Of a stretch of 64,000 nucleotides of DNA, positions 36,592-46,112 are shown one piece after another. The notes under the pieces are model-generated. The model saw only the letters and a list, made by a program, of their open reading frames with translations, searched no databases and was not told where the DNA came from. The translations under genes were made by a program, and so were the position numbers. Each line of letters starts with the position of its first letter. The first letter of the stretch is position 1. The stretch covers positions 3,904,501-3,968,500 of the forward strand of contig NZ_CP012099.1 in the NCBI RefSeq assembly GCF_001182785.1, in the 5' to 3' direction. The stretch comes from Bacillus thuringiensis (GTDB taxonomy: Bacteria > Bacillota > Bacilli > Bacillales > Bacillaceae_G).

Positions 36592-37438
36592 TAATCAAAC
36601 AATTTTAGACGATGTTTCTTTCACATTACAAAGAGCTAGTATCGTCGGATTACTTGGAAGAAATGGTGCGGGGAAAACAACTTTATTACGAACGATAGTC
36701 GGCATTTTAGACCCAGATGAGGGAACTGTTACATATGAGGATATCGACATTCATAAAAATCCTGAAACGAAACAAAAAATCGTATATGTTCCGGATTCTA
36801 CTAACATACTGAACGGTTATACAGTAAAAGAAATCGTGAAGTTTTATAAAGCAGTTTATACCGCATTTGATGAACCATATTTCTACGAACTACTAGAACG
36901 TTTCAACTTACCAAACAAACGAATTCGTAGTTATTCAAAAGGAATGAAGGCACTGCTTGCCATCATTTTAGCTGTTGCTGCACAGGCAGAATATATTATT
37001 TTAGATGAACCGACAAATGGACTTGATCCTATCGTTAAAAGACAGATTTTACAGTTTCTCGTTGGAGAAGTTGCAGAAAAAGAGATTACCATTTTCATAT
37101 CTACCCATCATTTAGATGAAGTTGAACAAATTGCAGATACAATCATTATGTTAAAAGGACATACTGTATCTTCTATTACATCGCTAGACGATGCAAAATC
37201 ACAATTTGCTAAAATCCAAGTTGCTTATGAACGATCATTACCTCAAAAACTAGAAAACTTAAGCAATATTAAAATATTAAATCAAACAGGAAAAGTATAT
37301 ACAATCTTAATTGAGGGAAATGTAGCTACAACACTGGAAAAGTTTTATAAAGAGCAACCTATACTCATTGAAGAATTAACAATGTCACTTGAAGATGTCT
37401 TTGTTACGACACTGGAGGAGGATGGGTATGTTTCATAA
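36557..37438 (+). CDS. ABC transporter ATP-binding protein (YtrB-like)
   Basis: 293 residues from the ATG at 36557 (GGAGG 8 bases upstream). Walker A GRNGAGKTT, signature SYSKGMKALLA, Walker B YIILDEPTNGLDP, H-loop STHHLDE. The signature YSKGM is the variant found in YtrB/BcrA-type exporters. C-terminal region (210-293) is regulatory. Partner of the two permeases that follow, with which it overlaps by 11 bp. Confidence 0.92.
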   Translation: MLKVTSLKKTIDNQTILDDVSFTLQRASIVGLLGRNGAGKTTLLRTIVGILDPDEGTVTYEDIDIHKNPETKQKIVYVPDSTNILNGYTVKEIVKFYKAVYTAFDEPYFYELLERFNLPNKRIRSYSKGMKALLAIILAVAAQAEYIILDEPTNGLDPIVKRQILQFLVGEVAEKEITIFISTHHLDEVEQIADTIIMLKGHTVSSITSLDDAKSQFAKIQVAYERSLPQKLENLSNIKILNQTGKVYTILIEGNVATTLEKFYKEQPILIEELTMSLEDVFVTTLEEDGYVS

Positions 37439-38492
37439 AGCGTTGTGGATGTGGAATTGGAAGCGCGGGAAATATGCTGTGTTACTCTTCTTCTTTAGTT
37501 CGCTTTACTTGTTATCTTTTGGTTACTATAAAAGTGCTCAGAGACAACTTGCTGAGTATTACGAATTACAAGAAAAAGGTAAACAGTATTATTATTTTTA
37601 TGCCTTTTCGCCAGGCGAAGGTAATAGTTTTTGGTTAACTGTTCTTATCATTGCTTTAGCCTGCTTATTGATAGGATGGGAACGTAGCAATCAATCTAAT
37701 ACACTACTTATGACGATGCCTTTTAAAAGAAAAGATGTCTTCTTATCTAAATGGGCTTTCGGTTCCTTTTGTATTGTGAGCTCGTTACTTATAAATTGGA
37801 TTCTTATGTATGTTATTTATAGAACAACTATTCATTTTGATTATCAATCATTTATTCCATTTCATCGATACTTTCTTTATGCGATTGTTTCTTATGCAGC
37901 AGTATATACAACTGCACTATGCATCGGTACTTTTACTGGAAGCGTTGTTTCGCAGGTTGTTTTTTGTATTCCTTGGTTACTAATGGGGCTTACATTTATT
38001 CCACTAGTGTACACTTTTACGATAAATCACTTAGAAGCTACCGATACTAAAAATTATAAGTTAGATGAACAACTTTACGAAATTAATCAAAAAACAAATA
38101 TAGTTGCACCAATATATAATTTCACGATTTATTACCATTATGATCCTGAATCACGTAAAAAAGAAAAGAACTCAACTACTTTAAGAGATCCAGAATCTTA
38201 TCACTATTATTCAGCTAAATCGATGTTAGTCCCTATTTTTTATACAATAGTTTACTTACTACTTGGAACATATTTATATACACGATCACCAAATGAAAAC
38301 ACTCAAAAGATATTTATTTTCCAAAAACATTTACGAATATGGATATGGGGGACAACCATTTACTTTGCATTACTAGGTGGCTATAAACTAAATCAATTTA
38401 ATTTCTTACTTAACTACTATATTTGTTTGTTTCTCGCTGGAATCATTACTTATGTTATATTATCACGCCTAACAAATTATAAAGTTTTTTAA
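37428..38492 (+). CDS. ABC-2-type permease subunit, copy 1 (YtrC/D-like)
   Basis: 354 residues from the ATG at 37428 with GGAGGAGG 6 bases upstream. About six helices (near 13-32, 66-84, 100-124, 141-162, 172-192, 275-350) around an extracytoplasmic loop at 200-255. WERSNQSNTLLMTMPFKRKDVFLSKW is a cytosolic coupling-type segment. It is the paralogue of the next gene: same length, same start MFxKALW, same motif order. Confidence 0.87.
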   Translation: MFHKALWMWNWKRGKYAVLLFFFSSLYLLSFGYYKSAQRQLAEYYELQEKGKQYYYFYAFSPGEGNSFWLTVLIIALACLLIGWERSNQSNTLLMTMPFKRKDVFLSKWAFGSFCIVSSLLINWILMYVIYRTTIHFDYQSFIPFHRYFLYAIVSYAAVYTTALCIGTFTGSVVSQVVFCIPWLLMGLTFIPLVYTFTINHLEATDTKNYKLDEQLYEINQKTNIVAPIYNFTIYYHYDPESRKKEKNSTTLRDPESYHYYSAKSMLVPIFYTIVYLLLGTYLYTRSPNENTQKIFIFQKHLRIWIWGTTIYFALLGGYKLNQFNFLLNYYICLFLAGIITYVILSRLTNYKVF

Positions 38493-38504
38493 AGGAGAGA
38501 TCCT

Positions 38505-39569
38505 ATGTTTCAAAAAGCACTATGGCTAAGAACATATCAACAAAGTAAATATGTTGTATGGTTATTTTGGCTCGTCAGCTTCTATACTTTGTCATATTAC
38601 TACTATATGACTTCTATTCAACAGCAACAATTTCTAAATGACAATAAAAAGTGGAACTATGTATATCATTACAATTTTGATTTAACACTCATAAATCCCG
38701 TCACACTGTTAGGTAGTGTGCTTATCTTGCTAGCTTGTACGTTAATTGGATGGGAAAGACAAAATAACGCTAGCGACTTGTTATGGTCTATGCCTTTTAA
38801 ACGTTCACACCTCTATATAACAAAGTGGTTGTTTGGAATCTGTAATATCGCCGCTGTTGTCATTTTAAACTGGGGACTATTTGCTATTATGAAAAAGTTG
38901 ACTTTTCATAATAAATATCAAGTATTCTCCCCATTCCATAGTTATTTTATATACATGTTAATTGTATTAATCGCTATTTATACACTTGCCTTATGTATAG
39001 GAACAATCGCTGGAAATGTTATATCGCAAGGATTTCTCACTGCAGCTCTATTCATGTTCCCAGTGTTACTTCCAGCACTTATTTCAGGAGTCATTGCTGT
39101 TCACTCGAATGCCGACTTTCATGAGAACAATGGCAGTATACATGATATTATGGAAAACATACGTATTTCTAGTCCAACAGAAGATTTTAATATTCGCTTT
39201 GATTACAATCCTCAAAATGCTTATACCGATGAGGATGGAGTACGTCATAATGAACCAAACTTTACAAAGATTCCACCGGTAAAAACATTGATTGGACCTA
39301 TTGCACATATCATTATTTTATTACCACTCGGTATATATTTATATGCCCGTTCAGTCAATGAGCGAAATGGTAACTACTTACTATATCCAAAACTACAAAA
39401 AATAGTTTTGACATGCGCAATTTTCTTTGTTGGAATCGCTGGAGGTTTAATACTAAGTCGCGCGCAGTCATTGTCCAGCTTTTACATCGGATTTTTAGTA
39501 ACTAGTTTCATTACGTATTTCTTCCTACCTAAAATATTAAAATGGAAAGTCTCTTGGAATTTCAAATAA
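38505..39569 (+). CDS. ABC-2-type permease subunit, copy 2 (YtrC/D-like)
   Basis: 354 residues, paralogous to the preceding gene (WERQNNASDLLWSMPFKRSHLYITKWLFG aligns with the same segment there; YTLALCIGTIAGNVISQ matches YTTALCIGTFTGSVVSQ). GGAGAG is 7 bases before ATG; 12-bp gap. Together they would form a heterodimeric channel with the ATPase. Ends in a strong terminator, so the operon has four genes. Confidence 0.87.
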   Translation: MFQKALWLRTYQQSKYVVWLFWLVSFYTLSYYYYMTSIQQQQFLNDNKKWNYVYHYNFDLTLINPVTLLGSVLILLACTLIGWERQNNASDLLWSMPFKRSHLYITKWLFGICNIAAVVILNWGLFAIMKKLTFHNKYQVFSPFHSYFIYMLIVLIAIYTLALCIGTIAGNVISQGFLTAALFMFPVLLPALISGVIAVHSNADFHENNGSIHDIMENIRISSPTEDFNIRFDYNPQNAYTDEDGVRHNEPNFTKIPPVKTLIGPIAHIIILLPLGIYLYARSVNERNGNYLLYPKLQKIVLTCAIFFVGIAGGLILSRAQSLSSFYIGFLVTSFITYFFLPKILKWKVSWNFK

Positions 39570-39606
39570 AATAACCTCCTTTAAAAGGAGGTTATTTCAC
39601 ATTTTC
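39568..39606. terminator. Bidirectional terminator
   Basis: AAATAACCTCC, TTTAAA loop, GGAGGTTATTT; between the permease and the converging secreted-protein gene. Confidence 0.92.
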
Positions 39607-40137
39607 TCTCCTATCCCCATACACCATCTCTTCTTTCATCCCAAATCCATCACCATTTTGCACAATTTGCTCTGTCGGTGCAACTACACTTTCGGCAATT
39701 TTCCATTCCCCACGCTCTTTTACGAATACTTGTAGAAAATAGTTTATGCCATCTAATTGATATGCATTTTCTTTTTTCACATTATAGTGAATCGCAATGT
39801 AGTACACTTGAATGTTTTCTTTCCCTATTTTTGATACGTATTGCGATAGTCTCGGTATATAAAGTGCTGCTTTCTGAAAAGATAGTTGCTTCGCTTTAAC
39901 AAGCGATGAACTTGTTACATTACGTAATGTGTCCCGATTACGAATATTATCGCTATGGTGGAATAATACTGCGTTTTGCATAGAACGAACCCATAATTTC
40001 GAATATAAAACTGTATTATCAGTTTCAATGTACTTCACTTCTTTTCGCACCACTTGGATAGGCGTATCTGCGTACGTGAATGTTTGAAAACAGAAAAAAC
40101 TACCAAATAAAATGGTAAGTGCAGCAATATATTTCAT
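39592..40137 (-). CDS. Secreted protein of unknown function
   Basis: 181 residues with a signal peptide (1-23, ending TYAD). The mature part has alternating beta segments and ends YFLQVFVKERGEWKIAESVV, a pattern seen in small NTF2-like or DUF3993-type exported proteins, which I cannot confirm. RBS GGAGGAAAG. Monocistronic. Confidence 0.72.
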   Translation of the reverse strand: MKYIAALTILFGSFFCFQTFTYADTPIQVVRKEVKYIETDNTVLYSKLWVRSMQNAVLFHHSDNIRNRDTLRNVTSSSLVKAKQLSFQKAALYIPRLSQYVSKIGKENIQVYYIAIHYNVKKENAYQLDGINYFLQVFVKERGEWKIAESVVAPTEQIVQNGDGFGMKEEMVYGDRRENVK

Positions 40138-40192
40138 AATCTTTCCTCCGATCTTTTAATTAAAGTATCGGAGTTTCAAAATATTTTTATTC

Positions 40193-40231
40193 AAAAGAAA
40201 AAGGATAGGAGTGCTTTCGCTTCCTATCCTC
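40193..40231 (-). terminator. Terminator of the MarR gene
   Basis: AGGATAGGA and TCCTATCCT stem; TTTCTTTTG tail on the - strand. Confidence 0.82.
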
Positions 40232-40236
40232 ATTTA

Positions 40237-40656
40237 TTATAATACGCGGCCAAATAGTTCTAAGACCATTTCTATTTCTTGGTCGCTCCAACCTTTAAAT
40301 CTCTCTTTATAATATTCTTTACGCACAGCTTCAAGTTTTTCAGTTACTTCTCTTCCGTGCTCTGTAATTTCTAAGTACACGATTCGACGATCTGAATTAG
40401 AACGTTTTCTTTCTACTAATCCTTTTCGTACGAGACGATCTGTAACAGCTGTAATATGACTGGAGGTTACGTTTACTTCACTCGCAATTTGCGAAGCCAT
40501 CTGTGGACTGTTTAAAAATAACGCACGTAATACAGAAAATTCATTATATGGCATATGTTCTGCAAAACGTGTATTAATATCATTTTGTAATAAACGTATC
40601 ATTTTTCGAAATGATGCAGATAAATCTAAAATCAGCGTTTCTCTTTTTTCGTTCAA
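40237..40656 (-). CDS. MarR-family transcriptional regulator
   Basis: 139 residues from a TTG at 40656. A TATAAT at plus 40690-40695 puts transcription start near 40683, so the ATG at 40689 cannot be used; the only ribosome-like signal is GGGACGAGG just before TTG, at a short spacing. Winged helix ASQIASEVNVTSSHITAVTDRLVRKGLVERKRSNSDRRIVYLEIT is classic MarR. Divergent from the SIMPL gene, which it could regulate, but no operator is obvious. Confidence 0.85.
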   Translation of the reverse strand: MNEKRETLILDLSASFRKMIRLLQNDINTRFAEHMPYNEFSVLRALFLNSPQMASQIASEVNVTSSHITAVTDRLVRKGLVERKRSNSDRRIVYLEITEHGREVTEKLEAVRKEYYKERFKGWSDQEIEMVLELFGRVL

Positions 40657-40815
40657 TAGCCTCGTCCCTTTTTTATCATATTTACACATATTATAATCTA
40701 TAAATACCTATGTTGTATATGCTTTCTTTCCTCAACATTCTCATTTATGTAACTTTTTTCATATAAATTTCTTTTTTGTTCACACATATACATATAAAAA
40801 GGATGGTGATGGAAA

Positions 40816-41487
40816 ATGCAGGGTGGAATGAATCCTTATTTACACAACGTACGCACTGCTAATACTGGTAAAGAAGCTACTATTACTGTACAAGGAGAAG
40901 GTGTTGTAAAAGCAAAACCGAATGTTGTTATATTAACACTCGGCATTCGAACAGATGATAAAAATGTAAAGCAGGCTCAAGAAGAAAATGCAGTGCAATC
41001 CAAACAATTGCTGGATGCACTTAAACAGCTTGGTATTGCCGATAAAGATATAGAGACGATTTCTTATACAATTACTCCTCAATACGAATATGTAAATGAT
41101 AAAGCATTGCTGCAAGGATACCGTGTAGAGCATTTGTATGAAATTACCGTTTTAAATGTACAAAAAGCTGGGGAAGTATATGATATAGCCGTTTCAAATG
41201 GCGCAAATGTAGCAAAAGGTTTACGTTTCCGAGTATCTCATCCAAATAAATATTATGAGCAAGCTCTCATTCAAGCTCTGCACCAGGCAGTAGAAAAAGC
41301 TCGTGCTATTGCGAGTACATATAATTTAAATATTAATCCCGTTCCCCTCTCATTCGTTGAAGAATCTGCCCAATTACCAAGGGAGGTTACGTCTTATGCT
41401 ACTTTACATGCGCAAGCAGCCCCGCCCATTCAATCGGGAGAGTTAGAAATTATTTCAACAATACGGGCAATTTTTACGTATTTATAA
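40816..41487 (+). CDS. SIMPL/DUF541 domain protein
   Basis: 223 residues. ITVQGEGVVKAKPNVVILTLGIRTDDK is the SIMPL/YggE opening; two beta-rich repeats follow. No signal peptide is visible, unlike Gram-negative YggE. Bacterial SIMPL proteins form ring oligomers and have been linked to oxidative stress; the role here is unknown. GGATGGTGATGG precedes the ATG. Confidence 0.85.
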   Translation: MQGGMNPYLHNVRTANTGKEATITVQGEGVVKAKPNVVILTLGIRTDDKNVKQAQEENAVQSKQLLDALKQLGIADKDIETISYTITPQYEYVNDKALLQGYRVEHLYEITVLNVQKAGEVYDIAVSNGANVAKGLRFRVSHPNKYYEQALIQALHQAVEKARAIASTYNLNINPVPLSFVEESAQLPREVTSYATLHAQAAPPIQSGELEIISTIRAIFTYL

Positions 41488-41502
41488 ATAATTTCATTTA
41501 TA

Positions 41503-41553
41503 AGTAAACGTTATCATTTTCCTTGTTGTAAAAACATGATGTTCTGATATAAT
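41503..41553 (+). promoter_or_regulatory. Promoter and cre-like site of the purine permease gene
   Basis: TTGTAA (41526-41531), 16-bp spacer, TATAAT (41548-41553). A cre-like 15-mer with one mismatch lies at 41503-41517, upstream of the -35. I see no purine riboswitch in the leader. Confidence 0.6.
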
Positions 41554-41621
41554 AAAGGACGGTGAGCTCTTACGAAAGAGATATCACGGGTGGGAGAGGG
41601 ATATGAAAAAGAAGGTTTAAC

Positions 41622-42911
41622 ATGAAAGGAATACTTGAAAGAACATTTAAATTAGGTTTACACGAAACATCACCAAAACAAGAAGTTTTAGCTGGAGTTA
41701 CGTCATTTTTCACGATCGTATATATTATGATTGTAAATGCGTCAATTTTATCTGATGCTGGCATTCCTCTTGAAGCTGGAATTTTAGCAACTGTTTTCAG
41801 CTCATTTGTCGGATGTCTACTCATGGCATTTTGGGCAAATGCACCTGCTATTCTTGTCCCTGGTATGGGTGTAAATGCATTCTTCACGTACACAGCTGTG
41901 CATACGCTTGGACTAACTTGGCAAGAAGCATTGGCTGCTGTCTTTATCTCTGGTATTATTTTTGCAATTGCCGCTTTTACACCAATCGCTCGCGTGCTAT
42001 CAGTATCAATTCCAAAGTCATTAAAAGAAGCAATTACTGTCGGCATCGGATTATTTTTAGCGTTTATCGGATTGCAAAAAGGTGGTTTAGTCGTTTCGAA
42101 CCCAAATACTGCTGTTGCAATGGGTAAATTAAGTAACCCTGTCGTTCTTGCGACCGTGCTTACTCTTATCGTTGCACTTGTACTATTTATTCGTAACGTA
42201 CGTGGAAACTTTTTATGGACGATTGCAATAGGAACTGGTATTGCATGGCTATTTGGCCTTGTTGATACAAGTCAAATCGGAAATAGTTCATTCTCATTCG
42301 CTAATTACGGCGATGTGTTTGGAGCTATGTCATTTGGCAAACTTTCTTCCTTACCGTTTTGGATTGCAACATTCTCCTTAAGCATGGTGCTTATTTTTGA
42401 GAACATGGGACTTCTGCACGGTTTATTAGAAGATGACCGTAAATTCCCACGTGCTTACCAAGCCAATGCAATTTCAGCAATGACATGTGGTCTATTTGGC
42501 ACAAGCCCTACCGTATCAACAGTAGAGAGTGCCGCAGGTATTACTGCAGGCGGAAAGACAGGTCTGACGTCTATCGTTACGGGGTTGTTATTCTTTGCAT
42601 CATTGTTTGCACTTCCGTTTGTCAAACTAATTCCTGATAGTGCCATTGCACCAATCTTAATTATTATTGGCGGCCTGATGATTACAAGCATTCAGCAAAT
42701 TCCTCTGAACGATTTTTCAGAAGGATTTCCAGCGTTCTTAATTATCGTCATGATCCCGCTCACATATAGTATCGCTGATGGCATTGCGTTCGGATTTATT
42801 GCTTATCCTATCTTAAAAGTTGCTCTTGGAAAGCGTAAAGAAGTCGCACCATCTATGTATATCATTACATGCTTATTCTTAGCTATGTTTGTATTACATG
42901 CCATTGGTTAA
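41622..42911 (+). CDS. AzgA-type purine (guanine/hypoxanthine) permease
   Basis: 429 residues, 12 or more helices. LPETSPKQEVLAG-type opening (HETSPKQEVLAGVTSFF), VPGMGVNAFF and TVESAAGITAGGKTGLTS are AzgA/PbuG hallmarks. Imports guanine or hypoxanthine with protons; PbuG and PbuO cannot be told apart here. AGAAGG 6 bases before the ATG. A 5-codon frame (MKKKV) ends one base before the ATG. Confidence 0.9.
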   Translation: MKGILERTFKLGLHETSPKQEVLAGVTSFFTIVYIMIVNASILSDAGIPLEAGILATVFSSFVGCLLMAFWANAPAILVPGMGVNAFFTYTAVHTLGLTWQEALAAVFISGIIFAIAAFTPIARVLSVSIPKSLKEAITVGIGLFLAFIGLQKGGLVVSNPNTAVAMGKLSNPVVLATVLTLIVALVLFIRNVRGNFLWTIAIGTGIAWLFGLVDTSQIGNSSFSFANYGDVFGAMSFGKLSSLPFWIATFSLSMVLIFENMGLLHGLLEDDRKFPRAYQANAISAMTCGLFGTSPTVSTVESAAGITAGGKTGLTSIVTGLLFFASLFALPFVKLIPDSAIAPILIIIGGLMITSIQQIPLNDFSEGFPAFLIIVMIPLTYSIADGIAFGFIAYPILKVALGKRKEVAPSMYIITCLFLAMFVLHAIG

Positions 42912-42947
42912 GAAAAAACACCGGGGAAATCCTCGGTGTTTTTTACT
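42912..42947. terminator. Bidirectional terminator
   Basis: AAAACACCG(G)GG and CCTCGGTGTTTT with A and T runs, between converging permease and corA. Confidence 0.9.
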
Positions 42948-43893
42948 TAAACCATCCTTTTTTATAAAACCAGGCCATCATTCCGCCGCCAATTAATGCC
43001 ATTAGAAGAAGACAAATAAAATAACTATATTGTCCACCAAGCTCTGGCATATGCGTAAAGTTCATTCCATATACTCCCGCAATAAATGTTAATGGCATGA
43101 AAATAGTCGAGAATACAGTTAATGTTTTCATAATGTTATTCATATGATGTGAGTTTAATGAAAAATAACTATCCCGAATATCCGCCGTTAACTCTCGACT
43201 TGCCTCAATCATTTCCGTAAGTTTAAGTAGATGATCATGTATATCTTTAAAATAAATCTCATGATCACTTATACCGTAAAAACGAGTGGAATTCAAAATA
43301 CGATACAATAAATCACGCATTGGAATAATTGTACGTCTTAACTTAGATAAATCTGCCCTAATATCAAATACTTCTTCTAGCACGGCTCCTGCTGTCTCAC
43401 CTGTTAAATTATCATCGATCGCATTTAAATGATCTTCAATGTAATATACAGGTGCGAAATAATCATCTACAATTTGATCAGTGATCGTATGTGCTACATG
43501 TAAAGGCCCTTTCTTAATCCGCCTCTTCTCACCAAGTGTTTTCCATACTCTTTCAATTGCATTATTATGAGAAAAATGGAAAGAAACAATATAGCGATCA
43601 CTAACAAACAAATCAATTTCATGTGGTTCTAGCCCATCTTCTCCAAACGCGTGAAGAACTAAAAAGTTATATCCATCATAAAAATCAACTTTTGGCCTCT
43701 GTACATATTCTAGACAGTCTTCAATTGCAAGGGGATGGAACTTAAAATGGTCTTGCAGAATATATGTATACTCTTCTTTCGTTGGCTTATATAAATCTAG
43801 CCAATACCATACAATATGGTCTTTCTTTGTTTCTTCTAGAGAAACATCATATAATACTTCATCTGTTTTTGTTACTGCACAAATTCTAATCAT
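42943..43893 (-). CDS. corA: CorA family magnesium/cobalt transporter
   Basis: 316 residues from the ATG at 43893 (GGGTG 6 bases upstream). Large soluble N-terminal domain, then two C-terminal helices with the GMN motif in AGVYGMNFTHMPEL. Five GMN helices form the pore in the known pentamer. Monocistronic, own terminator. Confidence 0.95.
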   Translation of the reverse strand: MIRICAVTKTDEVLYDVSLEETKKDHIVWYWLDLYKPTKEEYTYILQDHFKFHPLAIEDCLEYVQRPKVDFYDGYNFLVLHAFGEDGLEPHEIDLFVSDRYIVSFHFSHNNAIERVWKTLGEKRRIKKGPLHVAHTITDQIVDDYFAPVYYIEDHLNAIDDNLTGETAGAVLEEVFDIRADLSKLRRTIIPMRDLLYRILNSTRFYGISDHEIYFKDIHDHLLKLTEMIEASRELTADIRDSYFSLNSHHMNNIMKTLTVFSTIFMPLTFIAGVYGMNFTHMPELGGQYSYFICLLLMALIGGGMMAWFYKKGWFK

Positions 43894-43927
43894 AATTTCA
43901 CCCATTATTATTATAAACAAAAAATAG

Positions 43928-43966
43928 TAAAAAAAGCCAAGGAGAAATCTCCTCAGCTTTTTTTTA
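43928..43966 (-). terminator. Terminator of the deoB-punA-pdp operon
   Basis: AAAGC-AGGAG and CTCCT-AGCTTT arms, T runs both sides, adjoining the pdp stop at 43967. Confidence 0.88.
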
Positions 43967-45271
43967 TTACTTCGTTACGATACCGTGTACTAAAGTTGGT
44001 GCATCTACGTGTTCTTTAGAGATCTTCATGTTCTCATAAATTTTCGCTTTTACATCTTCAACATTTTCGCGGTTTGCGTAAATTGTAACAAGGGATTCAC
44101 CTTGCTTCACGCCATCGCCTACTTTTTTGCGCAGCATTAGACCAACTGCTAAATCAATTTCAGACTCTTTCGTTGCACGTCCTGCTCCTAAAAGCATTGC
44201 TGCTGTTCCGATTTCGTCTGCAACGATTTCTGATACATATCCGTCTTCTTTCGCTTCCACTTCAATTTTAAATTGTGCTTGTGGCAATTTAGAAGGGTCA
44301 TCAACAACAGATGCGTCGCCGCCTTGCGCTGATAAGAACGTTTTAAATGATTCTAGCGCTTTTCCGTTGTTCATTACTTCAATTAGCTTTTTACGTGCAT
44401 CTTCTAAAGATGAAGCTTGTCCAGCAAGGTACACCATTTGACTTCCAAGTGTTAAACATAGCTCTTCTAAATCTTTCGGCCCTTTACCTTGTAATGTATC
44501 AATTGCTTCTTGTACTTCTAATGCGTTACCGATAGCTTCACCGAGTGGTTGACTCATATCAGAAATAACTGCCATCGTATTACGACCAACGTTATTACCG
44601 ATGCGTACCATTGCTTCTGCTAAACGTTTTGCATCTTCATCCGTTTTCATAAATGCACCTGCTCCAGTTTTTACATCAAGAACAATTGCATCTGCACCAG
44701 CAGCAATTTTTTTACTCATAATCGAACTTGCAATAAGCGGAATTGAGTTTACTGTTGCTGTTACATCACGAAGTGCATATAACTTTTTATCAGCAGGTGT
44801 TAAGTTACCACTTTGGCCGATAACAGCGATTTTATTTTCATTTACAAGACGCATGAATTCATCGTTTTCAATTTCCACATGGAATCCTGGAACTGCTTCT
44901 AATTTATCAATTGTACCACCAGTATGTCCTAAACCGCGTCCAGACATTTTCGCTACTGGTACACCTAAAGCAGCTACTAATGGACCTAATACAAGTGTCG
45001 TTGTATCACCAACACCACCTGTCGAATGCTTATCTACTTTTACACCTTCAATAGCTGATAAGTCGATTGTATCACCGCTATTTACCATTGCCATCGTTAA
45101 ATCAGCACGCTCTTGATCGTTCATATCTTGGAAGAAAATTGCCATTGCAAGTGAACTTACTTGATAATCAGGAATATCACCATTTGTATATCCTTCAACA
45201 ATAAAGTTAATTTCTTCTGTCGTTAATGCATGTCCGTCACGTTTTTTTGCAATTAGGTCCACCATTCTCAT
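43967..45271 (-). CDS. pdp: Pyrimidine-nucleoside phosphorylase
   Basis: 434 residues. [17 protein letters not shown] and [16 protein letters not shown] are the thymidine/pyrimidine phosphorylase signatures. Splits uridine, thymidine and deoxyuridine with phosphate to give (deoxy)ribose-1-phosphate, which DeoB uses. Third gene of the operon, 7 bp after punA. In B. subtilis pdp sits with dra-nupC instead. Confidence 0.96.
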   Translation of the reverse strand: MRMVDLIAKKRDGHALTTEEINFIVEGYTNGDIPDYQVSSLAMAIFFQDMNDQERADLTMAMVNSGDTIDLSAIEGVKVDKHSTGGVGDTTTLVLGPLVAALGVPVAKMSGRGLGHTGGTIDKLEAVPGFHVEIENDEFMRLVNENKIAVIGQSGNLTPADKKLYALRDVTATVNSIPLIASSIMSKKIAAGADAIVLDVKTGAGAFMKTDEDAKRLAEAMVRIGNNVGRNTMAVISDMSQPLGEAIGNALEVQEAIDTLQGKGPKDLEELCLTLGSQMVYLAGQASSLEDARKKLIEVMNNGKALESFKTFLSAQGGDASVVDDPSKLPQAQFKIEVEAKEDGYVSEIVADEIGTAAMLLGAGRATKESEIDLAVGLMLRKKVGDGVKQGESLVTIYANRENVEDVKAKIYENMKISKEHVDAPTLVHGIVTK

Positions 45272-45278
45272 TGTGAAG

Positions 45279-46100
45279 TCACCCCTTCATTTGTTTTACG
45301 ATTGCTTTTACTAATGCTAAGAAGTTAGCTTTAACACGTTCTGTCGTTTCAATTACTTCATCGTGGTGAAGTGGCTGATCTAAAATACCAGCTGCCATAT
45401 TTGAAATACAAGAAATACCTAATACTTTCATACCAGCGTGACGCGCTACAATTACTTCAGGTACTGTTGACATACCAACTGCATCTCCGCCAAGTGTACG
45501 AAGCATACGAATTTCAGCAGGTGTTTCATATACAGGACCTGTCATTCCTACGTATACACCTTCTTGTACTTTAATATTTAAGTCTGCTGCAACTTGTTTC
45601 GCCATTTCGCGAAGTTCTACTGTATATGATGTAGACATATCAGGGAAACGTACGCCCATTTCAGAATCATTCGGTCCGATTAATGGATTCGTACCCATGA
45701 AGTTAATGTGGTCTGAAATTAACATAAGATCGCCTGGCTCAAATGATGTATTTACACCACCAGCTGCGTTTGTTACAACTACTGTTTCTACACCTAGTTC
45801 TTTCATAACACGAACTGGGAATGTTACTTTTTGCATGTCGTATCCTTCATAGAAGTGGAAACGTCCTTGCATTGCTACTACTGTTACACCTTGAAGTGTA
45901 CCAAATACTAGTTGACCTGCATGGCCTTCTACAGTTGATACTGGGAATTCAGGGATTTCACTGTAAGGTACTGTTACTGCGTTCTCAATTTCATCTGCTA
46001 ATACACCTAGTCCTGATCCAAGGATTAGTCCTACTTGTGGTGTCTCTTGAAATTTCTCTTTTAAGTATGAAGCTGATTTTGTAATAAGTTCACGATTCAT
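45279..46100 (-). CDS. punA: Purine nucleoside phosphorylase (trimeric type)
   Basis: 273 residues. [42 protein letters not shown] and [13 protein letters not shown] identify the trimeric PNP (PunA/PupG), not the hexameric DeoD. Phosphorolysis of guanosine and inosine types. 12 bp after deoB; GGGGG before ATG. Confidence 0.96.
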   Translation of the reverse strand: MNRELITKSASYLKEKFQETPQVGLILGSGLGVLADEIENAVTVPYSEIPEFPVSTVEGHAGQLVFGTLQGVTVVAMQGRFHFYEGYDMQKVTFPVRVMKELGVETVVVTNAAGGVNTSFEPGDLMLISDHINFMGTNPLIGPNDSEMGVRFPDMSTSYTVELREMAKQVAADLNIKVQEGVYVGMTGPVYETPAEIRMLRTLGGDAVGMSTVPEVIVARHAGMKVLGISCISNMAAGILDQPLHHDEVIETTERVKANFLALVKAIVKQMKG

Positions 46101-46112
46101 TTGTTTATCCCC

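Noticed and set aside
41565..41582. CTCTT-ACGA-AAGAG hairpin in the purine permease leader, resembling one half of a mini-ykkC (guanidine-II) motif
   Set aside because: The required second ACGR hairpin cannot be formed; the following ACGG is not in a stable stem, and the gene is not a guanidine-linked one.
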